A stretch of DNA of 64,000 nucleotides from Siphonodentalium dalli. Taxonomy: Eukaryota > Mollusca > Scaphopoda > Gadilida > Siphonodentaliidae. The notes below the pieces were generated by a model that had not been told where the DNA came from, ran no database searches, and was given only the letters and a program-made list of their open reading frames with translations. The stretch covers positions 157,403,043 to 157,467,042 of the forward strand of contig CP136069.1 of the NCBI GenBank assembly GCA_032622095.1. The letters are read 5' to 3'. Made by a program: the position numbers and the translations under genes. Shown here in pieces: positions 39,701-51,700 of the stretch (within the stretch, counting starts at the first letter, position 1; each line of letters opens with the position of its first letter).

Positions 39701-42700
39701 TTCTGCTTACACCTCAGCAGAATGAGGTCCCCAGATGGTAAATTTGGTGATGCTAGCCCGCTATGCGGGGTAGCATCACTAAATTCACCCTCTGGGGACC
39801 TCATTCTGCAAATGACAGATACCCTATTTCAAGGCTTGGATAGAGGAATTACTGGATGCACTCTATGCAGACAAAGCAATCATTTATTGGAACTTACTAA
39901 AATACCAATCCATGGAATACACATATCTCATCCTCTACACAAAATAAATAATATTTAAAAAACAAATTAAAACTTATACAGCGAACTTTGAAGATATACC
40001 AACATCAAACGGAAGATAAAACCACCAATATTATCTCATGCCATGTCAAAAAGTAAAAACAAATTACCTAGACAATGAGCAATACAAACCTAGTTTACTA
40101 TTTAATTGTGTGATCATTTGTTTGTATTTTTATTACTAATTTTACTTATAAATTTGTTCTTGTCGCCAGAGATGCAGATAAACTTCATTGATTATATTTT
40201 GATTCAGGCATTGTGGTCAGAACAGGAAAGTGGGACGAGCACAAAGGGCCAGACGGTAACGGAGAATATACTACAGATCATGGAAACTATACTAATGGAT
40301 GCTGGGAATCAAGACGCTGATGACTATAAGGTACGATTTACCATTCATTTCTCTATTGAAAATATAATACAGATGATGGAAACCATACTAATTGTCACTG
40401 GGAATCAAGATTCTGATGATTATTAAGAAGTCCCAACCTATCACTGATAACAACACAAAGGCCATGGAAATAACATGAATAGACAAGCATTGCGGGCAAG
40501 CATTACCAAATTTACCCTCTGGGAACCTCATTATGCTTAGGCCTCAACTGCTATGGGAGACCTAGGATCAGAATGAATTTCTCCAGTTCAAGTTGGTGAT
40601 GTTCACGCATGTTTTGCATTTTATATTCTGAAAATTAGGGGATATATAAACTCAACAGAAGGGAAAAAAGTAATTAAAAACAATGTTAATTTGAGACTGT
40701 AGATACTTCCCAAAAGATGAGGCCTAAGCAGAATGAGGTCCACAGAGGGTGAATTTGGTGATGCTAGCCCACTGTGCAGGATAGCATCACTAAATACACC
40801 CTCTGTAACAAACAAATTAAAGTATGATTAAACCAGAAATCAAAGAGGGAGAAAACATGTGATTTCAGATTTATTATGTTTACCATAAAAGCAATTAATT
40901 CCAGTTCGTTTGTAAGATCTAATTCCATGTTAATAAAGGCCACTGTGAAGAGTAGGTATTATAATTCTCAGATAGATTAAACAGTCTCTTTGTTCTGAGC
41001 TAACTCTAATTTCACTATATTTCTACAGGAGTTTTCCCAGCATTGTGGAGATAAAGACCAGCTAATGATGTTGTTGGATAGAATCAACAGTCCGTTTGTT
41101 CGAGCTAACAACAATGTGCTACAGGGTCTGATGAGACTCATCCCGTTCCTTGCGTTTGGTGAAGAGGAAAATATGTCTACGCTTATCAACCATTTTAAAC
41201 AATATCTTGACTTCAACAAGTGAGCAACTAGATTTATTGGCGAAACAGAATTAATGTTCTTTTTCTAAGACACCTGCCTCCTCATAAAAATATGACTCAC
41301 TGGGCAGCACTAGGTGCTTTTTATGGCCAACTGAAAATAAAAAATATAAACCATCTTGCTGCTCGGCTTCGCAATGTGATGTCCGCAACCGAACATAAAT
41401 CTAGCTAGACACATTACAACTTGTATTTGATATTTCCCTTTATTATTTCAAATAAAAATAAAGTTTTCTTTTAGGTTTAAACTTATGTACATCGGTTGTA
41501 CAACAGACTGTTACTTAGAAATTTTATTAACACTTTATCACGAGAAGTCATTTTTAACACCCTACCATGATTTTGATAATTCGTGGGTAACACATAAAAA
41601 CTTGCCTGCTGTGTAATTTTGTAGGTAAAAATTAAATATAAGAACCTGCCTGAGCATTTAGGGAAATAAAGTGTCCAAGAAACATGTAATAATCTTTGTG
41701 TACCAATAAGCTTCAATGGTATACAGGGTTCATGCAGTTGTTGGACAAATTGCAAATATTGTTTTAACCCTTTCTATACTGAATGGATTCTCCCACTCAG
41801 TTATAAAAGTATACCTGGGATTGGTCTATTATTCAGGGTTGGAGGGGTGTTCAGGTAATATATGCAGACGACAGACAGAAAAAGAGATAATACAAGAACA
41901 GAATGATTCATCTTCATAGTATGTTCTTGTTAATTTTTATGGATGTTGAGGTAATGAATTCAACAAGCTGCCAAATTTTCTGCACATTCTCGCCATTGAA
42001 TATCTTTAAGGGGCGCTTTTATCGGATTATGCCCTGTGCCAATGCATTCTCTTATATATGCGAGTCGACCATAGGTCGCCTCGCATATATAAGAGAATGT
42101 ATTGGCCTAAAAAAAATTCTTTTTTTAACACTTTTTACCATTTTTTCTTACATTCTTTAACAATTTTATAATTTTTTCTTACATTTTTTAACAATTTTTT
42201 ATAATATTTTTATACATTCTTTGACAATTTTATCATTTTTAATATGTGTTAAGCCAATGCATTCTCTTATATATGCGAGGCGACCTATGGTCGACTCGCA
42301 TATATAAGAGAATGCATTGGCACAGGGCATAATCCGATAAAAGCGCCCCTCAACATGTACTAGTAATAGATCACAGTATCCACTGTGAATAAAATATTGT
42401 CAAATGAATAAAAATATTGTCATTGAAATTTGTCATTCAATGCATTTTTTTTATTTTCACAGGTTTGATTTTGATCACAACCAGGATGAGCAAATTCACA
42501 TTGAATGCTTCTGTGCTATCGCCAATGGAATCCAGGTAAATTCACTTCAAACTCTCCTCTGATATCGCAAACATAATCCCGGTAAATTCATGTTGAGTGT
42601 TTATACATAAGGCCAAATGAATAAATAATTCCTTGTTCTCAAAGCAACTCCCTTGTCACTTAAATTTTCTTTTAAAGGCCTCGTCAAACATTTTTTTCAA

Positions 42701-45700
42701 TAATATCTGTTAGAAATATTGGATTTGGCCAACCAAAATGAATTTTGTTTTGTTTCTGTGGTATAGATTCCAGATTTTGAGAAAATAAAAAAAATTAAAT
42801 AGCGTCCATTATTCATTTGCAAGGGGTGTGTTGATTACAGCAGAAAAACATTTGCAAGAAATTTTTAAATAATAAGTTTGCCCTAATTATGTTTCTTGAA
42901 TTTAATATAAAAATTTTCTCCAAAACTATTTGTTGAATATTCAGTCATCATGTAATCAAAGTGTCCCCTACAAATTTGACTCCAATATAATCTTATTGAG
43001 TATGTTTTTTTCCTATTCATATAGAATGATGCTAACGGAAATCGTCTGAAGGAAATGATTGTTGAGCATGGTATTGTACATAATGCTATGGAGTACATCG
43101 AGCTGCATTCTCCACCCATCACCACCCTCTTACCGTAAGCACCAGTGACTGCCAAACCTGCAAATAGTGTGTCTGTCATTTGCAGAATGAGGTCCTCAGA
43201 GTGTGAATTTAGTGATCTATCCTGCACATTAGGCTAGCATCATCAAATTTACCCTCTGGGGACCTCATTCTGTTTAGGCCTCATCTTCTGAGAAGTATCT
43301 ATTGTCTCAAATTAACATTGTTTTTAGTTACTTTTTCCCTTGTGTTCAGGTTCTATATCCCCTAATTTGCCGAAGATAAAATGCATACTTGAGGTGACTA
43401 ATGGGTGAACATCACAAACTTCAACTGGGGAACTTCAATCTGATCCTAGGTCTCCCATAGCAGTTGAGTCCTAAGCAGAATGAGGTTCCCAGAGGGTAAA
43501 TTTGGTGATGCTAGCCCACTGTGTGAGATAGCGTTACTAAATTCACCCTCTGGGGACCTCATTCTGCAAATGACAAACAAACTATTGCAAGCTTGGTGAA
43601 TGCCATCAATCTTCATTTGGCTTGCTCTGACTTTGAAGAGTTCAAATTGTCATATTTATATTTTTAATTTTTCCAAAATTGTTATATTCTGTAATAATGT
43701 GCCTTGAGTCAACTGGGAATTGGCACTATATAAGAATCCTGTTTATTACATTGTATCAAAATTATCAGAGTGAGTGCTTAACCCTTTACCCAACAAACCG
43801 GCCAAAACCGGCCAAATAAAGCTTCAACAGCCTAAAATATCTTCGGTCTGTCTCAATAGAACCATACAAATATGGATATCATTGGAACCGCCTCCTTGAC
43901 CACATTGTGATAGTTACAGTTATGCCCTGTGCCAATGCATTCTCTTATATATGCGAGTCGACCATAGGTCGCCTCGCATATATAAGAGAATGCATTGGCC
44001 TAAACAAATCTATTTTTAACACTTTTTACTATTTTTTCTCACATTCTTTAACAATTTTATAATTTTTAATGTGTTAAGCCAATGCATTCTCTTATATATG
44101 CGAGGCGACCTATGGTCGACTCGCATATATAAGAGAATGCATTGGCACAGGGCCCTTCTGTTGGGTAAAGGGTTAACTAGTTTTGCACTTTCTAATACAT
44201 TTTATTTTATTTTATGCTGTTTCATGATTTCATTTTAATCTTACTCTTGCATTTACACTGTTATGAATATTTTATTCTAATTTTGATATATTCTGTAAAT
44301 ATCGAACCAAAATATTCTGTTTTTGAAAACTTTGAAGTTTCAAAGGATAAAAATTTCTTGTATTTTTCAGAACTGATTCTGATGACTGGAAGGACTTCCT
44401 GACAAAGCCGTCATTAAATTATGTATTAAGGATTCTGACAGGACTGTGTAAGGACCACCCACAAACACAGGTAAATATACTGAGACTGTTTCTGAATTGC
44501 CACTATAAATATACTGAACCTGTTTCTGGCATCCTTTGGAAGAACCACCAAACAGGAGAGATAAATATACCATAGGCCATAGGAAGATTTTAGTAGCATT
44601 TACAGTAATGCTCTAAGGCCAACAAAAAAAAGTGTTTTGATTCTCGGGCAATTTTGTTTGAGAATCGATGAGGGAGCGAGGGTTTTATTTTTATTTTTTA
44701 TTTTCGTTATGGGGATAATGCCCATAGTTTAAAGAATGGGTTATACTTTCCCAGGTTAAGAAAATGTAAGGAGAACATTGTTTTGATATAATTTTATAAA
44801 CTAATGTATTCCACTATAAAGAATGACCATAATAAGATCGTTCTCAACGTTGTAGATGGACCAGTCTACTAACGTTTTATCACATGTTGTCACATTTAAT
44901 GGGAAGATAATATTTGCGTTTCTAATATTGTTCAGTAACAAGCATGTTTAATAACAATAAACAGAGCTAAATATCCGGTTCAATTACTCAAATAAAAATA
45001 CGGAAATTGAATACAATCGAAACGAAAAGATATATATAGTGATCTTCATAGAAAGTCTAGAATGACTTATTCTGCCGTATCTGAATAAGTATTATGTACC
45101 TCAATACATGCCAGCCATAACAACCTAAAATATTAAACCATCGACGTATATTGTGTAGATCGATGATTAAACCAGCGTACACATCGACAATACGCACCAT
45201 ATTTCTTTCCGGTTTGCGTTCCCGAAATGGTAAATCTCAGAATTGTTTCCCGTTTACCAGTTACCTTTTCTAATTGATAAAATACCGAAATATTTGAACA
45301 CATTTGACTCAATAAACTTGGGGTTTGGGCACCTTGTGGTGACAATATACCTGATAGTTATCGTTGCCTAGTGTCTGTTTTTGAATACCAACACATACAC
45401 CATTGTATGTCTATCATATTTGGTGTTTGAAACATAACTAATTTCTGTTTTCTAGTTTCCTATTTTCGTGTTATCATTTGACAGCGTTATCATTTGACAG
45501 CGTGGTCAAATTTGAAAATCGTAATAAAATGGTTCAACGCGGGCCTTTTTTTCCAGACGCGGCTATGCCCGAGAATCAAAACCCTTTTTTTTTTGCCTAA
45601 ATAATCGATTCCTTAACCACAGCAGAATTATGGGTAACTTTTCAGGATTTAGTCGGAAATATGGCTTGTTGCCATTCATCGGAAAGCTCTCACTGAGAGC

Positions 45701-48700
45701 TTTCCGATGAATGGAAACAAGCCATATTTCCGGCTAAATCCTGAAAAGTTACCCATAATTCTGCTGTGGTTAAGGAGTCGTTATTTTGAGCATTACGGTA
45801 GGCACTTGTAAACCAGTGTTCATGTTGGTCCTCAATATTCTTTAGTCATATATTTAGCCATAACCCGTAATTTCTATACTAAGTTCTCATTGATGAGTAG
45901 TTCCCATAAGTAGTCCATAAGTCATTTGTTTAACTTATTATCTGAACATATCCCACCAAAGAATATGAATCCTTGCGTACTTGTATTAGCTTTTCGTCTA
46001 TCTGCTGTTGTTACCTGAACACCCCTCCTAATAAATAATAGACCATTCCAATATATACATTTATAACTGGGTGGGAGAATCCATTTAGTAAAGAAAGGGT
46101 TAAGCCACATGAAAATTGACTTAGATGTTCTTGGAAAATAAATTTTAAATATTTGGTGAACTTAGCTGAACATCATTTCAAATGAAGAGTGTTTCTCTGC
46201 CTTTTTATGCTTATAGTCTCTGAATTTATCATTACATACAGTAATGTCCTAATTAATCGACTGCTTTACTAACCACAGCAGAATTATGGGTAACTTTTCA
46301 GGATTTAGTTGGAAATATGGCTTGTTGTCATTCAATGGAAAGCTCTCCCCGAGAGCTTTCTGATGAATAGCAACAAGCCATATTTCCGACTAAATCCTGA
46401 AAAGTTACCCATAATTCTGCTGTGGTTATGGAGTCGATTAATTTTTCATTACATACCTGTGTGTGTTTACAGGGAATTATTGGTTCGCTGGTCAGAATTC
46501 TACATAAACTGGAACAGGTATCGTCTGATAAGCACATTGGAACAATGGCCGAGAACTTTCTGGAGGCACTCAAGACTCATGAAGATGTGAAGGCTAAGGT
46601 ACTGTGGGTCAATTAAACTGGATGAAACTATGCGATTAGACTTCTATATTAGCTTCCTTCTGACCAATTTCGTTGCTTAGCTGAACGAGAACCAGCGAAG
46701 ACATGATGACATGGTCCATAACGTCATTTACGTCATTTGGCTTTGCAGGCCAAAATACAGACACTATTGCACTTGTTGTGTGGTCTCAGCCGTGAACACT
46801 GATTTTACATCACTAAGATAGACATATATATAAACCAAGATACGCTTCAATTACTATAATAAGGGACATTCATCAAGGCTCTATCAGCACCGCGTAATTG
46901 CTTTTGTTCGAAAATTCGAAACTGACATATTTTAGTCACCAGAATGTGACAAACTGTGAAATTACTAGGTTTAGCTTGAGCAATGAAGTGTGTGAGTCGC
47001 TTTAACCTGTGGTTTTCCGCTCCTCCAACTTCGGTAAAACTATTCAACTTTTGGAAATTCCATGCCAGATACAGCAACAGGTGGAAATTGCAAACCACAT
47101 ATAGGTTAAACTTGTTATGATAGTTTGATTTTCCAACAGATATTTAGTATGAAAGATACAAAACAATCGAATACTTTACTACTTTTGTCATTTCGGTAAA
47201 ATCTTCGGACTGGAAATTTCCAACCATAGGGGATGTTACATTGGTAGTTGCCAAACGATGGAAGTCATGAGTATCTGTTGGAAAATTCCGAGCCAAAGGT
47301 ACAAATCAAATTTCCCAAAGTTTGGGACTTATGATCTGGGTCAAGAGTGTGTAGTTCAAATTTCCTAGGTGGAGAATCCACAAATGAAGACGCTCCAGCC
47401 ATGTCCTCGCATGGCTTTAACCGATAGAGAACCACATCAACGGTTTGCAAAGGTTTGAATACTTCTCAATCTGGGCAACGCTGGGCAGCCATTCTGGACT
47501 CCTCGACCTTTGACCAGAACTTGTACTATAAAACTGTTGCTTTGAAATTAAGGGTAAATGTGATGGACATCAGTCCTGATTCAGTATATTGTTTAGTGTC
47601 TTACCACTCTTTGGTGAGTATGGGACTAAAATATATATTACTAGCTGATGTGCCCGACTTCGCCCGGGCTATTTAGGGAACAACGTTGAAAAGTATTAGG
47701 AGAAAGAAAAAAACTATTGTTTGATCGGTCCAGAAGCATGCCTATATGAGCGTATATGAGCGTGGTCAAGGACATGGTCGCACATGAAATTGGACCAACC
47801 CATATTGTTCCTGGGATCAAAGTAGGCCTACATACCAAATTTGAGTCAGATCGGGCGAGGTCCAGAAACATGCTTATATGAGCATATATGAGCAAGGTTA
47901 AGGTCACAGACACGGTCACACATGAAATTGGACCCACCCATATTGTTCCTGGGATCAAAGTAGGTCTCTAACACACATACATACACACATGCACACAGAC
48001 AGACAAGAAGTTCCAAAATATATAATAGATATAGATAGTTGAAGCCAGGAAATATTTAATCTTCAAGAATAATTTATATAAAACGTTTCTAAATGCATAA
48101 TTCACATACTGTATCAACATAGTTATTCGCTATATTATCCCTTTCATGACGGGAGCTGCACCGGTGCAGCATTAAAGATCTTGTGCCAGTGCAATCTGTT
48201 CTATATGCAAGTCTCCCATAGGAAGATTAGCATATATAAGAGAATGCACTGGCTTGCAAGGTTAAGGTAAATATTTTAGGCCAATGTATTCTATTTTATA
48301 TTCGAGGCTCCCTATGGGAGACTTGTCATATATAAGAGAATGCATTGATACAGGGTTATCACAAACTTTCAAAAATCTCCAGTCATTGAAGGGTTAAGGA
48401 ACTGTTTGTAGTTTCAGTATCAAGCCTTGAAATAGTGAGCCTGTCATTTGCAGAATGAGGTCCCCAGAGGGTGAATTTAGTGATGCTACCCCGCATAGCG
48501 GGCTAGCATCACCAAATTCACTCTCTGGGGACCTCATTCTGCTTACAACTCAGCAGAATGAGGTTCCCAGAGGGTGAATTTGGTGATGCTAGCCCGCTAT
48601 GCGTGGTAGCATCACCAAATTCACCCTCTGGGAACCTCATTCTGCAAATGACAGGCTCACTATTTCAAGGCTTGTTCAGTTTGCTCTTAAATGATTTTGT

Positions 48701-51700
48701 TTTTACTTGCCTTACCAGATTGAAGACATTCGACAACAGACAAAAGCAGAGAAGAAACGTCTGGCGATGGCTGTCAGAAAGAAGCAACTAGGTGCCCTCG
48801 GAATGACTGTAAGACGTTAACATTGATATTATTATTTTTAAAAAGGGGGGTATACTGTTTTGCACCAGTCCGTCCGTCTGTTCATGTCATAACTTGAACA
48901 GTAGTGCTCGGATCTCAATGAAATTTGGTATGGATGTTCACTACTATAAGAACATTCAATAGTTGGTTCCATTGTATTGTTCAGATTTTCCTTTCTAGAG
49001 TTATTCATCTTTGTTTATCTGGAAATGTTGGCTTTTTGGTCTGTCTGGTGTCTGGCCATAACTTGAACAGTAATGCTCGGATCTCAATGAAATTTGGTAT
49101 GGATGTTCACCACTATGAGGACATTCAATGGCGTGTTTAATCGTTTTGTGTAGGTTTTTCTTTCTATAGTTATTCATCATTATTTTTGGGTCTGTCTGTC
49201 TGAGTATATCAGTTATAGGTTATAGATATGCCCACACTAGGCAGGATGTCACAAGGTGGTATGCACCGGATGGCCGTCCATCTCTTGTTCTCTTGGTTCT
49301 CATTTATAACAACAATATTAAAGTGCAAGGGTGTTCAAATTGAAATAGAGTTATTATTTTCATAAATATTTATATCCAAATTGCCTCCAGTCAATGAATT
49401 ATATTCAGTATTCTCATTGGTCGAATCATTGCCATTTGTTTATTGGCTATAAATTAGTCTCTGAGACTCAATAATTAAGCAGTAAATAATTACAATTGAC
49501 AGTTACTCAGGGGTGGTGTTTTCTGTTTTCAGTGTAGTTAGATTTTTCAGCAATATTAGGTGAATGCTACATCTTTTTCAGTGTCTGCTTACTCACTGAT
49601 CAGATATTCTGAATTTTATAGAATTATTACCAGTACTATCTATATCCTCTGTTTATTATGAGTTAATATTTCAACCAGAATTTTTAAATCACATAGGCTG
49701 GAAATCATATGAAAAGTTCAATGTTCAAACATTTTTTAGGAAAAATTAATACAGATATCAAATAACTTTTTCATCCCAATATTAGAATATAAGTCATGAT
49801 TTAATATGGTTTAAAACCACCATTGGGGTTTGTATATAGTCTGTTCTTCACCTCCTAATTCTTGTTTTATAGACGAATGAGAAAGGACAAGTCACTGTGA
49901 AAAGTTCTGTCCTGAAGCAGATGGAAGACTTAAAGGAAGAAACCGGACTAACATGCTGTATATGTAGGGAGGGATACCGCTACTCTCCAAATAAGGTAAG
50001 AAACCGGACTAACATGCTGTATATGTAGGGAGGGATACCGCTACTCTCCAAATAAGGTAAGAACTGGACTAACATGCTGTATATGTAGGGAGGGATACCG
50101 CTACTCTCCAAATAAGGTAAGAGACCGGACTAACATGCTGTATAAGTATGGAGGGATACCGCTACTCTCCAAATAAGGTAAGAGACCGGACTAACATGCT
50201 GCATATGTACATCTACTCTCCAAATAAGGTAAATTTTTATTTGCCCATTTAAAAAAAATGTGATGTATTATGTGTTGGTTCGTCCATCCATCTGTCCGTC
50301 CGTCTCTTTTTACGTTTCCGGATGATAACTTTAGTAAGTCTGAACTGAATTCAATGAAATTTGGTATGTTGTATACTAGCACAAAATACAGGTCAAGTTC
50401 GAATTTGGGTTTCACTCACTATTTTTCACCAGAGTTAGGTCCCTTTTTGTTGGAATTTGCACTCAATTGAATGTTTGAGGAGCTGATGGCTGACCAATCA
50501 AGAAGTGTATTGTAATATATCTATATAATATCCAAGTGTTTGTGTGTGTGTCTGGAACTCTTTCACAATTTTGGATCGTTAAAAAATATATGACTCTCAT
50601 CATGAGAGTCATATATTTTTTAACGATCCAAAATTGTCTCATGTCGATTGTGCCCAAATTTTGACCATGTCCGCTTTCACGTCTTTAGAGTACGACACGC
50701 AAAATTGCAGACCAATCGGTTACAGAGGGCCTGAGATATAGCACAATTTCTAAGGGTCATAAAAGCAATATTTTACCTGTAATCATAGCACTCTATGCTA
50801 CACCTAGTATAATATTTAGAGTTACAATGCGTGGATCGGATTGAAACAATGAATTGCCCATATCGATAGCGATGCCATTGTTGAATCTGTCATATTTGAT
50901 GGGCAATACCCTAGTTATATATAATCAGTTGTAGGCTAGTTCATATTATAGATTATATTTTTTGAAACACTTCATGTGTTTTGTAGGTTCTGGCTATCTA
51001 CACCTTTACGAAGAGAGTGAACCTCGACGACTATGAGAATAAGCTGCGGAAGACAGTGGGATACTCAACCGTATCTCATTTTAATGTGATCCACGTCGAC
51101 TGCTACTTGCTAGCACTCAAGTGAGTAGTATGAATACCACTGGAAGGTGATTTGTGTTCTGACAGTCTTCCAATATAAAGCAGTTGCCCTGTTTGATTAG
51201 CAGAAACTGGTCAAAATTAATATGTCAAATTACCTCGATCAGTATGCATGTTTGATTGTGTGATGAAAAAAATACTCTTATCATTATGAAAATATTTCTT
51301 TATCTGTAAGCCATTTACATATTGTGGCTTTTACGCAATTTCTGCAATTGGTAGATTATCGTTGAAATAGTTCAAAGTTTGTGAGATATACTGTTATTAG
51401 AAACCTGCTGCCAGAAACCGAAAACATTTTTAAAATAGGTTTTTTCAAATTTTATAGAATAGTGTGGATTATTTTATATATATATTATATAAACAATATT
51501 ATTTTGGCAGAATTTCAAAGACTTGAAATGACTTCATCAGGAATATTGAGATATGTTATATGGAGTATTTGTAATGAGTCGCAATTTTATACAAAATTTA
51601 TTAATCAAATTTAGTGGACGAGGTTAATAAATTTTGTAAGGAATTGCGACGAATTTGAGATCCATGTTATCACATAATCACAATATTAGCAAGGAAAAAC

